Origin: Bradyrhizobium sp. AZCC 1719
GTDB lineage: Bacteria; Pseudomonadota; Alphaproteobacteria; Rhizobiales; Xanthobacteraceae
DNA: 64,000 nt
Direction: 5' to 3'
Assembly: GCF_036924525.1 (NCBI RefSeq)
Contig: NZ_JAZHRU010000001.1
Span: forward strand, 4,245,001 to 4,309,000
Shown here: in pieces, positions 8,203 through 16,868 of the stretch
Layout: each line of letters begins with the position of its first letter
Position numbering within the stretch: position 1 is the first letter of the stretch
Translations under genes and position numbers: made by a program
The notes under the pieces: generated by a model
What the model was told of the DNA's origin: nothing
Databases searched by the model: none
Seen by the model: only the letters and a program-made list of their open reading frames with translations

Positions 8203-9174
8203 ATGAACCGATTTTGCCGGACGCTGGCAGGGCTGCTCGCGCTTGTCGTTGGCGGCATTGCGGCAGCGCACGCCCAGACAAGCTATCCCGATCGCCCGGT
8301 GAAGATCATCGTCCCGATCGGGCCCGGCGGCAGCTACGATCTGGTCGGGCGGTATGTGGCGGACGCGCTGTCGAAGCGGATGGGGCAGGCGTTCGTGGTC
8401 GAGAACAAGCCGGGCGCCGGCACCGTCGTCGGCACGCAGGCCGCAGGCCAGAGCGAGCCGGACGGCTACACGCTGGTGGTCGGCGGGCTCTCCAACATGG
8501 CGTTTAACTCGGCGCTGTATTCGAAGCTCGGCTACGATCCGCGCAAGGATTTCGTGCCGGTCGCGCTGGTCTATAAGTTCGGCTACGTCATGGTCGGCCG
8601 CAAGGATTTGCCGCACGGCAAGCTGGCGGACATCGTGGCTGCCGCAAAGGCCAATCCTGGCTCGATCTCGGTCGCAACGGCAGGCGTCGGCACTGGTCAG
8701 CAACTGGTCGCGGCTGCCTTCATGAAGGCTGCCGGCGTCAAATTCCTGGAGGTGCCCTACAAGGGGTCACCGCCGGCCTTCACCGACCTGCTGGCCGGCC
8801 GCATCGACCTGTTCTTCGACTCGATGGCCGCCGGGCTGCCTTACGTGCAGTCCGGGCAGGCGCGGGGCATTGCAGTGCTGTCGTCGAAACGCAGTCCGCT
8901 CGCGCCTGATGTGCCGACCATGTCTGAGGCGGGCGTGTCCGGCCTCGATGTCGATTCCTGGCTCGGGATATTTGCACCTGCCAAGACCCCGCCGGAGGTC
9001 ATCACGAAATTGCGCCGGGAAATCCGTGCCTCGCTGCCCGAACTCAAGGAGCGTTTCGAGAAGAGCGGCGGGGAGCCGTGGGATCTGCCGGACGACAAGC
9101 TCGATGCGTTCGTCGCGTCCGAATACGAGACCTGGACGAAACTGATCCGCGAGGCCGGCATCAAGCTCGACTGA
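8203..9174 (+). CDS. Bug/TctC-family periplasmic solute-binding protein
   Basis: 323 residues starting at the ATG after GGGGGA (8192-8197). A Sec signal peptide (LAGLLALVVGGIAAAHAQT) is followed by the classic opening YPDRPVKIIVPIGPGGSYDLVGR of tripartite tricarboxylate transporter receptors. Later landmarks fit the family: KPGAGTVVGTQAA, VPYKGSPPAFTDLLAGRIDLFFD and VPTMSEAG. Such proteins bind carboxylates, amides or similar small acids in the periplasm and pass them to TctA/TctB. No tctA or tctB lies nearby, so it is an orphan receptor, as is common for this expanded family. Ligand unknown. Confidence 0.93.
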   Translation: MNRFCRTLAGLLALVVGGIAAAHAQTSYPDRPVKIIVPIGPGGSYDLVGRYVADALSKRMGQAFVVENKPGAGTVVGTQAAGQSEPDGYTLVVGGLSNMAFNSALYSKLGYDPRKDFVPVALVYKFGYVMVGRKDLPHGKLADIVAAAKANPGSISVATAGVGTGQQLVAAAFMKAAGVKFLEVPYKGSPPAFTDLLAGRIDLFFDSMAAGLPYVQSGQARGIAVLSSKRSPLAPDVPTMSEAGVSGLDVDSWLGIFAPAKTPPEVITKLRREIRASLPELKERFEKSGGEPWDLPDDKLDAFVASEYETWTKLIREAGIKLD

Positions 9175-9177
9175 GGA

Positions 9178-10002
9178 TCACTTCACCCGCTCGATCAGCT
9201 CCATCGCACCCGCGGGCGCACGCACCTTGCCCTCGTGGATCACATAGGCGAACACGTCGCGCGGCATCTTCTTCGGCTCGGCCTTGTCGAAGCGCGGCAG
9301 GTCGTCGGGCTCGCCGCCGGCGGCCCAGGCCTGAAACCGCTTCGCCCAGGCGTCGAGCTGCTTCGGCGGATAGCAGGTCTTCAATTCGTCATTGCCCTTC
9401 TGCAGGCGCGCATAGACGAAATCGCTGACGACGTCGGCGATCGCGGGATATTTGCCGTGCTCGGCGAATACGACCGGCGTCTCGAATTGTCGCAGCAAGG
9501 CGATGAACTCCGGCACACAGAAACTGTCATGCCGCACCTCGACCACGTGGCGCAGCGCGCGACCGTCGAGTTTGCGCGGCAGCAGTTCGAGGAATTTGCC
9601 GAAATCGGCCCCGTCGAATTTTTTGGTCGGCGCGAATTGCCAGAGCACCGGGCCGAGCCGGTCGCCAAGCTCCATCACGCCGGAATCGTAGAAGCGCTTT
9701 ACGGAATCGCCGGCCTCCGCCAGCACACGACGATTGGTCGCGAAGCGCGGTCCCTTCAACGAGAACACGAAGCCGTCGGGCACTTCACGCGCCCATTTGC
9801 GAAAACTTTCCGGCTTCTGCGATCCGTAATAGGTGCCGTTGATCTCGATCGAGGTCAGCTTCGACGCGGCGTAAGACAGCTCCTTCGCCTGCGCCAGCTT
9901 CTCCGGATAGAACACGCCGCGCCACGGCTCGAAGGTCCAGCCGCCGATGCCGATATAGATGTTGCCGCTGCTGGTTGCGGTCGACTTCGAGGGCTTGCTC
10001 AC
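9178..10002 (-). CDS. DUF72 family protein (YecE-like)
   Basis: 274 residues when started at the GTG at 10002-10000; an in-frame ATG at 10167 would add 55 unconserved residues overlapping a terminator, so the GTG is preferred. The N-terminus YIGIGGWTFEPWRGVFYPE, then LTSIEINGTYYGSQKPESFRKWA and FVFSLKGPRFATN, are the DUF72/YecE signatures, a TIM-barrel-like family. YecE homologues have no firmly established activity. It ends 3 bases from the end of the convergent binding-protein gene, and I see no hairpin between them. Confidence 0.88.
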   Translation of the reverse strand: MSKPSKSTATSSGNIYIGIGGWTFEPWRGVFYPEKLAQAKELSYAASKLTSIEINGTYYGSQKPESFRKWAREVPDGFVFSLKGPRFATNRRVLAEAGDSVKRFYDSGVMELGDRLGPVLWQFAPTKKFDGADFGKFLELLPRKLDGRALRHVVEVRHDSFCVPEFIALLRQFETPVVFAEHGKYPAIADVVSDFVYARLQKGNDELKTCYPPKQLDAWAKRFQAWAAGGEPDDLPRFDKAEPKKMPRDVFAYVIHEGKVRAPAGAMELIERVK

Positions 10003-10128
10003 TGGAGGACTCTTCGGAAAGGGGGGAGGGCTGGCGGATGTTAGCCCAAATCGGCTCTGGTTGGCCAGTTGTCGCAGCCGGCGGCAAGGCTTTCGGAATC
10101 CAAACGCGCGGTCTCGTGGAGCATGTTT

Positions 10129-10158
10129 CGAAAAAAAGAAGCTCCGGAAAACCGGAGC
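10129..10158 (-). terminator. Intrinsic terminator of the phasin gene
   Basis: On the minus strand, GCTCCGG-TTTT-CCGGAGC forms a perfect 7-bp stem followed by TTCTTTTTTT. It lies about 54 bases past the phasin stop and upstream of the DUF72 gene, so it separates the two leftward genes. Confidence 0.9.
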
Positions 10159-10211
10159 CTCTCCCATTCGCTCTACGCAAAAGCCGCAGTTTTCAACGCG
10201 CCCAGGGCTTG

Positions 10212-10820
10212 TTATGGCTTGTTATGTCTCTCCGGCGCCTTGCCGACCAGGCCCTGAAACGGCTGCAGCGATTGCTTGGCAAGCCGGTTGTGGAGTTCGC
10301 AGATCTTCTGCGACTCGGCCACTGACGTCTCATAAGCCCGCTTCACAAATTCGCTTTGAACCGTCATCGCCTTGTCGAGCGAGCGAACGCCGCTGAGTTG
10401 CTCGACAAAGGACCCGAAATCCTCGAGCGATTTCCTTGTGTAGTCGCGATAGGCGTTCGCGATGGTCTGCAGGCTGACCGGCGCAGGCTCCGCCGCGGGT
10501 TCGACTGGCGCAGAGGGGATCGATGCGGCCTCGGCTGGCGCGGGCTCGGCCGGCGAGGGCGCCGCGGTCGGCTGCGGCTCGGGCGATGCGGCGACGGCTG
10601 GTTCGTCGACGGCCGGCTGATCGACCTTCGGGCTTTCCGCGTGAGCCGGCTCCGGCTGCAGCGGCGGATCCTGATCCGGGCTTTGCAATTCAACCGGCGC
10701 CGGGCTCGCTGTTGGGCTCACCGTCGGGTTCTCTTGGGGAGCGGCCTTTTTACCCCGCTCTCCCTTCCGGTTGCGCCGTCCGGATTTCCCGGTCGGCTTG
10801 CCCTGATCTGTATTCGACAT
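10212..10820 (-). CDS. Phasin-domain protein with long Pro/Ala-rich N-terminal region
   Basis: 202 residues. Residues 1-30 are basic (KSGRRNRKGERGKK), residues 31-115 are a low-complexity Pro/Ala/Glu segment, and residues ~117-195 form a helical phasin domain (SLQTIANAYRDYTRKSLEDFGSFVEQLSGVRSLDKAM and QSEFVKRAYETSVAESQKI). Phasins coat polyhydroxyalkanoate granules and control their size and number. The basic N-terminus plus an Ala/Pro-rich linker recalls granule-DNA tethering proteins such as PhaM, but that is only an inference from composition. It stands alone, with its own terminator downstream. Confidence 0.85.
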   Translation of the reverse strand: MSNTDQGKPTGKSGRRNRKGERGKKAAPQENPTVSPTASPAPVELQSPDQDPPLQPEPAHAESPKVDQPAVDEPAVAASPEPQPTAAPSPAEPAPAEAASIPSAPVEPAAEPAPVSLQTIANAYRDYTRKSLEDFGSFVEQLSGVRSLDKAMTVQSEFVKRAYETSVAESQKICELHNRLAKQSLQPFQGLVGKAPERHNKP

Positions 10821-11036
10821 CTGCTTCCCCTATTCCCTGTCAAATCAAAGGTCGAGACTCCGCCATGTTTGCGATCTAATCGCGGTTCTTGCTTGTCAGT
10901 TGCGCGGCACTCGCGTGGTCAGATTTTGAAAGATGGACTCGATGGCCGGTTTTCTCGATGGTCGACGTAGGGACTATTCCGCCCCGCGCTTTTTCCATGA
11001 TATCAGTTCCCGGTCAGGCGTAGGGGAACGTTGAGT

Positions 11037-11234
11037 ATGAATTCGCAGTCATTCGCCGGTCTTTTGGGAGCCATCGTCGCCTCGATCGTGATGGTGGTCG
11101 CCGTCGCCTACGGGCCGATCGGCCAATATGGAAAGCCCGCCAAGCCGGCCAGCATCCAGCAACCGGCGCCGGTGCAGCAGGCTCCTGCGGCGCCAGCGCC
11201 GCGCGGGCCGGTGATTCGGGAAGTGCCGAATTAG
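11037..11234 (+). CDS. Small single-pass membrane protein with Pro/Ala-rich tail
   Basis: 65 residues from the ATG at 11037, 9 bases after AGGGGA; a TTG six bases earlier is too close to that site. It has one membrane helix at about residues 7-26 (FAGLLGAIVASIVMVVAVAYG), then a Pro/Gln/Ala tail. Function unknown. It precedes the glycosyltransferase gene pair by ~250 bases on the same strand. Confidence 0.7.
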   Translation: MNSQSFAGLLGAIVASIVMVVAVAYGPIGQYGKPAKPASIQQPAPVQQAPAAPAPRGPVIREVPN

Positions 11235-11483
11235 GAGAGACAGGCCGCCCCTTGCGGAACGCAGGCGGTGTTCCCATGTTATGTTCAACGGCGACGTTGA
11301 CGCTTCAAGGCTCCGGCGCTGGAACGACCATGAATAGTTTGGCTGCGCCGGATGTACGCGCGCCCGCTGTTCGTGGTCGTTGGCATTTTAGGCTCCTTTT
11401 TAAGGCCGTTTTCCCCGATTGAGTGGCTGTTCCGGAACCCCCGCCTTGGCATGTGGGGCGGCTGCGGATATACGCTGGCGGCC

Positions 11484-12614
11484 ATGAATGACGCCATCAA
11501 ACCGGGCCCCGAAACCCCGTCGCAGGCCGGTTTGCCTGAGCTTTCGGTCGTCGTCCCGACATTCAACGAACGCGACAACGTGACCGTGCTGTACCGGCGG
11601 CTGGAGGCGACTCTGGCCGGCATCGCTTGGGAAGTCGTCTTTGTCGACGACAATTCCCCCGACGGAACCTGGGAAGTGGTGCGGGGGCTGGCACGGAAGG
11701 ATTCCCGCGTCCGCTGCATCCGTCGGATCGGGCGACGTGGACTGTCAGGTGCCTGCATCGAGGGTATCCTGGCATCGAGCGCGCCTTATGCTGCGGTGAT
11801 CGACGCCGACCTGCAGCACGACGAAGCACAACTGCCGAAGATGGTTGCGCTGCTGCGAAGCGGCGAGGCGGAACTGGTGGTCGGCAGCCGCTATATCGAG
11901 GGCGGCAGCGCCGACAGTTTCAACAAGCAGCGGGCGGGCGCCAGTCAGCTTGCGACCGAGGTCGCCAAGCGCACGCTGAAGGTCGAGATCGCCGATCCCA
12001 TGAGCGGCTTCTTCATGATTCGCCGCGATCGTTTCGAGCAACTGGCGCCGCAGCTCTCGACCCAAGGTTTCAAGATCCTGCTCGATATCGTCGCCTCTGC
12101 CCAGGGTAATTTGCGCACCATCGAAATTCCCTACTCCTTCGGTTCGCGCCAGCATGGCGAGAGCAAGCTCGATTCCATGGTGGCGCTGGATTTCCTCGGG
12201 CTGGTGCTGGCCAAGCTGACGCATGACGTGGTGTCACTGCGTTTCCTATTGTTCGCGATGGTCGGGGGCACGGGCATTGTCGTACATCTCGTGGCGCTAT
12301 TCATCGCGCACGAAATCTTCAATGCCCGGTTTGCTGAGGCGCAGGCCATAGGTGCGCTGGTCGCGATGACCAGCAATTTCATTCTGAACAATTTCCTCAC
12401 CTATCGCGACCAGCGGCTGAAGGGATTTGCGATCCTGCGCGGCCTGCTGCTGTTCTATCTGGTGTGCGGCGTCGGCCTGCTTGCCAACGTCGGGGTGGCG
12501 TTCTCGATCTTCGAGCAGGAGCCGATCTGGTGGCTCGCGGGGCTTGCGGGCGCGCTGATGGGCGTGGTCTGGAATTACGCCATGTCCGGTTTGTTCGTCT
12601 GGCGCAGGCGATAG
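11484..12614 (+). CDS. GT2 dolichyl/undecaprenyl-phosphate sugar synthase fused to a GtrA membrane domain
   Basis: 376 residues from the ATG at 11484; an in-frame upstream start at 11352 is unlikely because its extension is not family-like. The GT2 domain opens with LSVVVPTFNERDN (about 20-32) and carries the nucleotide/metal DAD at 107-109 (VIDADLQHDE) plus DPMSGFFMIRRD, as in Dpm1-type polyprenyl-phosphate mannose or glucose synthases. From about residue 245, four membrane helices form a GtrA-like domain (LRFLLFAMVGGTGIVVHLVALF). The enzyme would make a polyprenyl-phosphate sugar at the inner membrane. The next gene, 8 bases on, is an ArnT/PMT-like transferase that uses such donors, so they form a donor-transferase pair. 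Confidence 0.92.
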   Translation: MNDAIKPGPETPSQAGLPELSVVVPTFNERDNVTVLYRRLEATLAGIAWEVVFVDDNSPDGTWEVVRGLARKDSRVRCIRRIGRRGLSGACIEGILASSAPYAAVIDADLQHDEAQLPKMVALLRSGEAELVVGSRYIEGGSADSFNKQRAGASQLATEVAKRTLKVEIADPMSGFFMIRRDRFEQLAPQLSTQGFKILLDIVASAQGNLRTIEIPYSFGSRQHGESKLDSMVALDFLGLVLAKLTHDVVSLRFLLFAMVGGTGIVVHLVALFIAHEIFNARFAEAQAIGALVAMTSNFILNNFLTYRDQRLKGFAILRGLLLFYLVCGVGLLANVGVAFSIFEQEPIWWLAGLAGALMGVVWNYAMSGLFVWRRR

Positions 12615-12621
12615 TCGGAAG

Positions 12622-14124
12622 ATGACCTCGAACGAGGCGCGGGTTGCCCTCAACACGGGTCTGGCGATCCTGGCGCTGATCGCGCTGCGCCTGATCGCCG
12701 CGGCGTTCACGCCGATCACCTTCGACGAAGCCTATTACTGGATGTGGTCGAAGCATCTTGCCGGCGGCTATTACGATCATCCGCCGATGGTCGCCGTTGT
12801 GATCCGACTCGGCACCCTGATCGCAGGCGATACCGAGTTTGGCGTGCGGCTGGTCTCGATCCTGCTGGCGCTGCCGATGAGCTGGGCGATCTACCAGGCC
12901 GGCGCCATCCTGTTTGGCAGCCGGCGCGTGGCGGTCTCCTCGGCGATCCTTTTGAACATCACGCTGATGGCTGCCGTCGGCACCATGATCGTGACACCGG
13001 ACGCGCCGCTCCTGGTGGCGTCCAGTCTCCTGCTGTTTGCGCTCGCCAAGGTGCTGCAGACCGGCCGCGGCGTGTGGTGGCTGGCGGTCGGCGCAGCGGC
13101 CGGCTGCGCGCTGCTGTCGAAATACACCGCACTGTTCTTCGGACCCGCCATCCTGATCTGGCTGATCGCGGTTCCCAAGCTGCGGCACTGGCTAGTCTCG
13201 CCCTGGCTTTATCTCGGTGGGCTCGTTGCGCTAGCGCTGTTTGCGCCGGTCATTCTGTGGAACGCCGAGCACCACTGGGTCTCTTTCATCAAGCAGATGG
13301 GGCGGGCGCGGATCGAGGATTTTCGGCCCGTCTTCATCGCCGAACTGATCCCGACGCAGATCGCGTTCGCGACGCCGCTGGTGTGGATGCTCGGCGCGAT
13401 GGGGCTTTACGCGCTTCTCCGTCGCCGGGCCGGTGCGCTGCCGGCGCGCGCTTTGATCAACGCGATGTTCTGGATCATCGTCGCCTATTTCGTCTGGCAC
13501 TCGCTGCATGCGCGCGTCGAGGCGAACTGGTTTGCGCCGGTTTACCCGGCGTTTGCCATCGCCGCCGCCGTCGCCGCCCATCTGGTCGAGTGGGAGCCGC
13601 GCTGGCAGCGCCTGGCCGATTTCTGCCGGCGCTGGGCAGTGCCGGGCGGCATCCTGTTATTTGCGCTGCTGGTCGTGCAGGCCAACAGCGGCGTGCTGTC
13701 AGGTTATCGCCGCGATCCCACGGTGCGCAGCGTCGGCATCGGCTGGCACGAAACGGCCGAAGGAATTGAGGCGGTGAGGGCGCGCGTCGGCGCAGCATGC
13801 GTGCTTGCGTCAGATTACGGCACCACCGCCTGGCTCGCCTTCCATCTGCCGAAGGGCACCTGCGTCGCGCAGCACAGCCATCGCATCCGTTGGGTCAACA
13901 TGCCCGAGCCAGATACGGCGCAGCTCGCCGGCAAATTGCTGTATGTGTATGACGCGTTGCTTGGCGACACGCCCTATCTGAAGGACAGGTTTGCCCGTAT
14001 CGAGCGGGTCGGCGAGGTCCAGCGGAAGCGCGGCCCGTTCGTGATCGAGACTTATGCCCTCGATGTGCTGGAAGGGCCAAGGGGCGAAGTGTTCGACCGC
14101 ACGCCGCCGCCGGAATTGCGATAG
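12622..14124 (+). CDS. ArnT/PMT-like polyprenyl-phosphate-sugar glycosyltransferase (GT-C)
   Basis: 500 residues with about 11-12 hydrophobic segments in the first 370 residues and a soluble C-terminal domain. The first periplasmic loop has the acidic pair in TFDEAYYWMW (Asp35-Glu36) and the YYDHPPM motif of the PMT_2/ArnT group. These enzymes transfer a sugar from a lipid-phosphate carrier to an acceptor (lipid A, protein or another lipid) on the periplasmic side. Directly following the GT2-GtrA gene suggests it uses that enzyme's product. The acceptor is unknown; lipid A or a hopanoid-type lipid are guesses only. Confidence 0.9.
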   Translation: MTSNEARVALNTGLAILALIALRLIAAAFTPITFDEAYYWMWSKHLAGGYYDHPPMVAVVIRLGTLIAGDTEFGVRLVSILLALPMSWAIYQAGAILFGSRRVAVSSAILLNITLMAAVGTMIVTPDAPLLVASSLLLFALAKVLQTGRGVWWLAVGAAAGCALLSKYTALFFGPAILIWLIAVPKLRHWLVSPWLYLGGLVALALFAPVILWNAEHHWVSFIKQMGRARIEDFRPVFIAELIPTQIAFATPLVWMLGAMGLYALLRRRAGALPARALINAMFWIIVAYFVWHSLHARVEANWFAPVYPAFAIAAAVAAHLVEWEPRWQRLADFCRRWAVPGGILLFALLVVQANSGVLSGYRRDPTVRSVGIGWHETAEGIEAVRARVGAACVLASDYGTTAWLAFHLPKGTCVAQHSHRIRWVNMPEPDTAQLAGKLLYVYDALLGDTPYLKDRFARIERVGEVQRKRGPFVIETYALDVLEGPRGEVFDRTPPPELR

Positions 14125-14138
14125 AACGCGTGAGCCAG

Positions 14139-16037
14139 TCACTCGGCGGCGTCGCGATGCGTGCGTTGGTCCAGCGTGGGACGTTCGCTCCGCCACAGCC
14201 AGACCACGAGCGAGCCTGATCGGCCGCGAATCTGCGCTTCGACCGGACCGGCAAGGCTTCCGGTTTTCAGCCGCGCGCCGTTGCGTTTGGCTGCGGTGCG
14301 CAATGTGTCGCTGAGCGCCAGCCGGACATCGTGGCGGGCCGCCACTTCCATCAGACGGCTCGCGACATTGACGGTGTCGCCGGCGGCGGTGATGTGCTGA
14401 TGGTTACGGCCACCGAGCCGGGAGGCGACGATCGGCCCGAAATGCGCGCCGATCTTGAAGCCGATTCGATGCGCGATTGCCGGCGGCAATGCTTCAATCC
14501 AGCGTTCGGTCTTGACGCAGAGCGCGATCGAACATTGTGCCGCGCGCGTAGCGTCATCCTCGGCCGCCTTCGGCAGGCCGAACAGGATCATGGCGCCGTC
14601 GCCGAGAAAACTCGTGATCATGCCGCCGCATCGCGTCGCTTCCTTGTCGACCAGCGCGTGAAATTCCTTCAATAGCCCCCGCGTGGCATCCGGATCGAGC
14701 GTTTCGCTGAGCGAGGTAAATCCAGAGAGATCGACGAACACGACCGCGGCATTCTGCCGGACCGGCGCCAGCAGGAAGTCAGGATCGCGTGTCAGCCATT
14801 CCTGCAGGCCCGGCGTGTGGAATTGTTCGAGCAGCCTGTTTTGTACGGCGAGATGCTGGGCGCTGCGCCGGCCCGACCATAGCTGGACCGCGCCGAACAG
14901 CATGAGCGGCGGCGCTGCTGCGGCAATGGTGGTCGCGGCGTCGAGCCAGATGCCGTGCGCGAAAGCAATCGTGTTCGCGGTCGCCCATGCCAGCACGACC
15001 GCGCTGACCGCCACGAGACCGATTGGGTTTCGCCGCCACACCAGCAAACCGACCAGCAACATCGGGAGCAGGATCGCCGTGATCGCCCCGGCGATGCGAA
15101 CCGTTTGGTTGCGCACGAGGCCGTCGCCTGCGACCAGATGCGTAATCGCGGTGGAAATGATTTCCACCCCAGGCATCAGTGAATCGAACGGCGTCGGAAA
15201 GAAGTCGCCGGCGCCGGTTGCGGTCGCGCCGAGCACGACGATGCGGCCCTGAATCGCTTCCTTGTTGTCGATCTGGCCGTCGACCAGATTGGCGGCGCTG
15301 ATCGTGCGAATGGTCTGGCGTGGGCCGTAATAGGAAATCGGCAGCGCATAGTGGGAGGCGGTTGGGATCGGCCGATCGCCGAACCTGAGACGGTCGGGCT
15401 CGATCGTCAGCGGTTGGTCGATCGCGATCGATGCGACACGGAGCGGAAACGACAACTCGATCTTGTCGCGCGTCCGGAACAGCATCGGGACCGAGAGCGG
15501 CGTGCCGGTCTGGCCCGTCGCCACATTGGCGATACCGACTTCCGCGCGGTCGGCGAATGCCGGCAGCGGCAGCAGGAAGCGGCTGGCCTTCGGCAGGCGG
15601 GCGAGTGGCCCATCGTTCTCGGCGGAAGGCTGAACGGTGTTCGAAAATACCGCAGCCGCGGCAAGCACCGTCGGACCCGTCGCGAGCGATTTCGCGAGCG
15701 CCGCATCGCCGTCGGCCGGTCCCTTGTCGATCAGCAGGAGATCGATCGCGATGACTTTCGGCTCCAGCCGCGCGATCGCCTCGACGATCTTGGCTATCTC
15801 TGCGCGCGGCAGGGGATAGGTGCCGACGAGTTTGACGACGGTGTCGTCGATCGCAACGATCGTGACGAGGTCCGGCGGCGCCTTCACGCCGCGCACCAGC
15901 GTGCGCACGTCGGTCAATGCAGACTCGAGCCGGTCGAGAAACCGCAATTGGCCGGCCGAATGGCCGAGCCATATCGCGCCTGCCCACAATCCCGTGCAAA
16001 GCAACACAACCAGAATATGAAGGCGTCGACGGTTCAT
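14139..16037 (-). CDS. CHASE2-domain class III adenylate cyclase
   Basis: 632 residues, leftward. An N-terminal membrane helix (about 6-26) precedes a large extracytoplasmic CHASE2 sensor domain (about 30-320, with the typical DLVTIVAIDD, VIAIDLLLIDKGPADGDAAL, and PGVEIISTAITHLVAGDGL blocks). Three close membrane helices follow (about 325-400), then a cyclase domain from about 425 with FVDLSGFTSL and SFLGDGAMILFG supplying the two metal-binding aspartates, and AAGDTVNVASRL near the end. It would turn a periplasmic signal into cAMP. It follows the FecR-domain gene after 11 bases on the same strand, so the two form an operon. Confidence 0.93.
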   Translation of the reverse strand: MNRRRLHILVVLLCTGLWAGAIWLGHSAGQLRFLDRLESALTDVRTLVRGVKAPPDLVTIVAIDDTVVKLVGTYPLPRAEIAKIVEAIARLEPKVIAIDLLLIDKGPADGDAALAKSLATGPTVLAAAAVFSNTVQPSAENDGPLARLPKASRFLLPLPAFADRAEVGIANVATGQTGTPLSVPMLFRTRDKIELSFPLRVASIAIDQPLTIEPDRLRFGDRPIPTASHYALPISYYGPRQTIRTISAANLVDGQIDNKEAIQGRIVVLGATATGAGDFFPTPFDSLMPGVEIISTAITHLVAGDGLVRNQTVRIAGAITAILLPMLLVGLLVWRRNPIGLVAVSAVVLAWATANTIAFAHGIWLDAATTIAAAAPPLMLFGAVQLWSGRRSAQHLAVQNRLLEQFHTPGLQEWLTRDPDFLLAPVRQNAAVVFVDLSGFTSLSETLDPDATRGLLKEFHALVDKEATRCGGMITSFLGDGAMILFGLPKAAEDDATRAAQCSIALCVKTERWIEALPPAIAHRIGFKIGAHFGPIVASRLGGRNHQHITAAGDTVNVASRLMEVAARHDVRLALSDTLRTAAKRNGARLKTGSLAGPVEAQIRGRSGSLVVWLWRSERPTLDQRTHRDAAE

Positions 16038-16048
16038 CCGCTCGGCTT

Positions 16049-16570
16049 CTATTGTCCCAATCTTGCCATCAGGGCCGCAACGCGCGCAGGCGGCCAGCGC
16101 TTGATGATCAACTCGCCCGACGGCTCGACATCGACGCCATCACCGGCGGCGAGTACGACGCTGCCGCGGCCGGCGGGCCGCGCCACGCGCACGCTGCCGT
16201 CAACGACGAAGACCGATGTCTTTGCACCTTCGGCGTCCACCGTCCATTTGGTACCGCGCACCGCGGCAATCGCCTGTGGCGTCATCACCTCGAACCTGAC
16301 GCGGCCCGGCTTCTTCGGCACTTCGAGCAGCAGGGCCTTGTTGCTGAGTTCGACGGAATCGACCTGGCCATCACGGTTGCGATCCCTGAGTTCGAATTTC
16401 GCGCCGCTTTCGGCCACGATCGTGATCGCGTTCTGGCAACGCAGCGTTTGCGTCCCCTGGGCCGTCGATGCGGACGTGCAGCCCGATTTTGCCGGCTGCG
16501 CCGCCGCAGGTCCGGCGAACAGCAGCATGCCTGCGAAGGCAATCGATCCGGCGCGCGCCAGCATTGTCAT
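16049..16570 (-). CDS. Secreted FecR-domain protein paired with the CHASE2 cyclase
   Basis: 173 residues from the ATG at 16570, which follows AAAGGGA; an in-frame ATG at 16630 lacks such a site. A Sec signal peptide (ARAGSIAFAGMLLFAGPAAAQ) precedes a FecR-type domain with the AVRGTKWTVDAEGAKTSVFVVDGSVRV block and a final GDGVDVEPSGEL. A DRNRDGQVDSVEL stretch looks like a lone EF-hand-like calcium loop. FecR-like domains outside iron signalling are found beside CHASE2 proteins, where they probably act as periplasmic partners. It is the first gene of the operon; a palindrome lies 43-58 bases upstream. Confidence 0.85.
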   Translation of the reverse strand: MTMLARAGSIAFAGMLLFAGPAAAQPAKSGCTSASTAQGTQTLRCQNAITIVAESGAKFELRDRNRDGQVDSVELSNKALLLEVPKKPGRVRFEVMTPQAIAAVRGTKWTVDAEGAKTSVFVVDGSVRVARPAGRGSVVLAAGDGVDVEPSGELIIKRWPPARVAALMARLGQ

Positions 16571-16612
16571 GGCGGTTCCCTTTTGGGGTACGGCGAAACC
16601 TAGGAGTAGGGC

Positions 16613-16628
16613 GATACGGTGCCGTATC
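16613..16628. promoter_or_regulatory. Palindromic operator candidate upstream of the FecR-CHASE2 operon
   Basis: GATACGG-TG-CCGTATC, a perfect 7+2+7 dyad, ends 43 bases before the FecR-domain gene start. It is the only such dyad noticed in that intergenic region. A regulator binding site is inferred; the regulator is unknown. Confidence 0.5.
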
Positions 16629-16868
16629 AAGCGCCGCGATCCAGTGCAAAGCCAATAGTAGACGATAGTATGTCTGCCTTCGGCGGGTAAGGTTCGGGTG
16701 AAGTCTTCCGATCCGGCAGTTCAGCAAAAAGATCCGGTAAATCAGCACAGAAACGGCTCGAAAATGGACCGAAACTGCGGCTGGAACATCGAAATTTCCG
16801 TGCACAGGTGTCGGACCGATGAGGCGCGAAACGTCTTGTAACCACTCGACCACAACCGAGGTGTTGCC

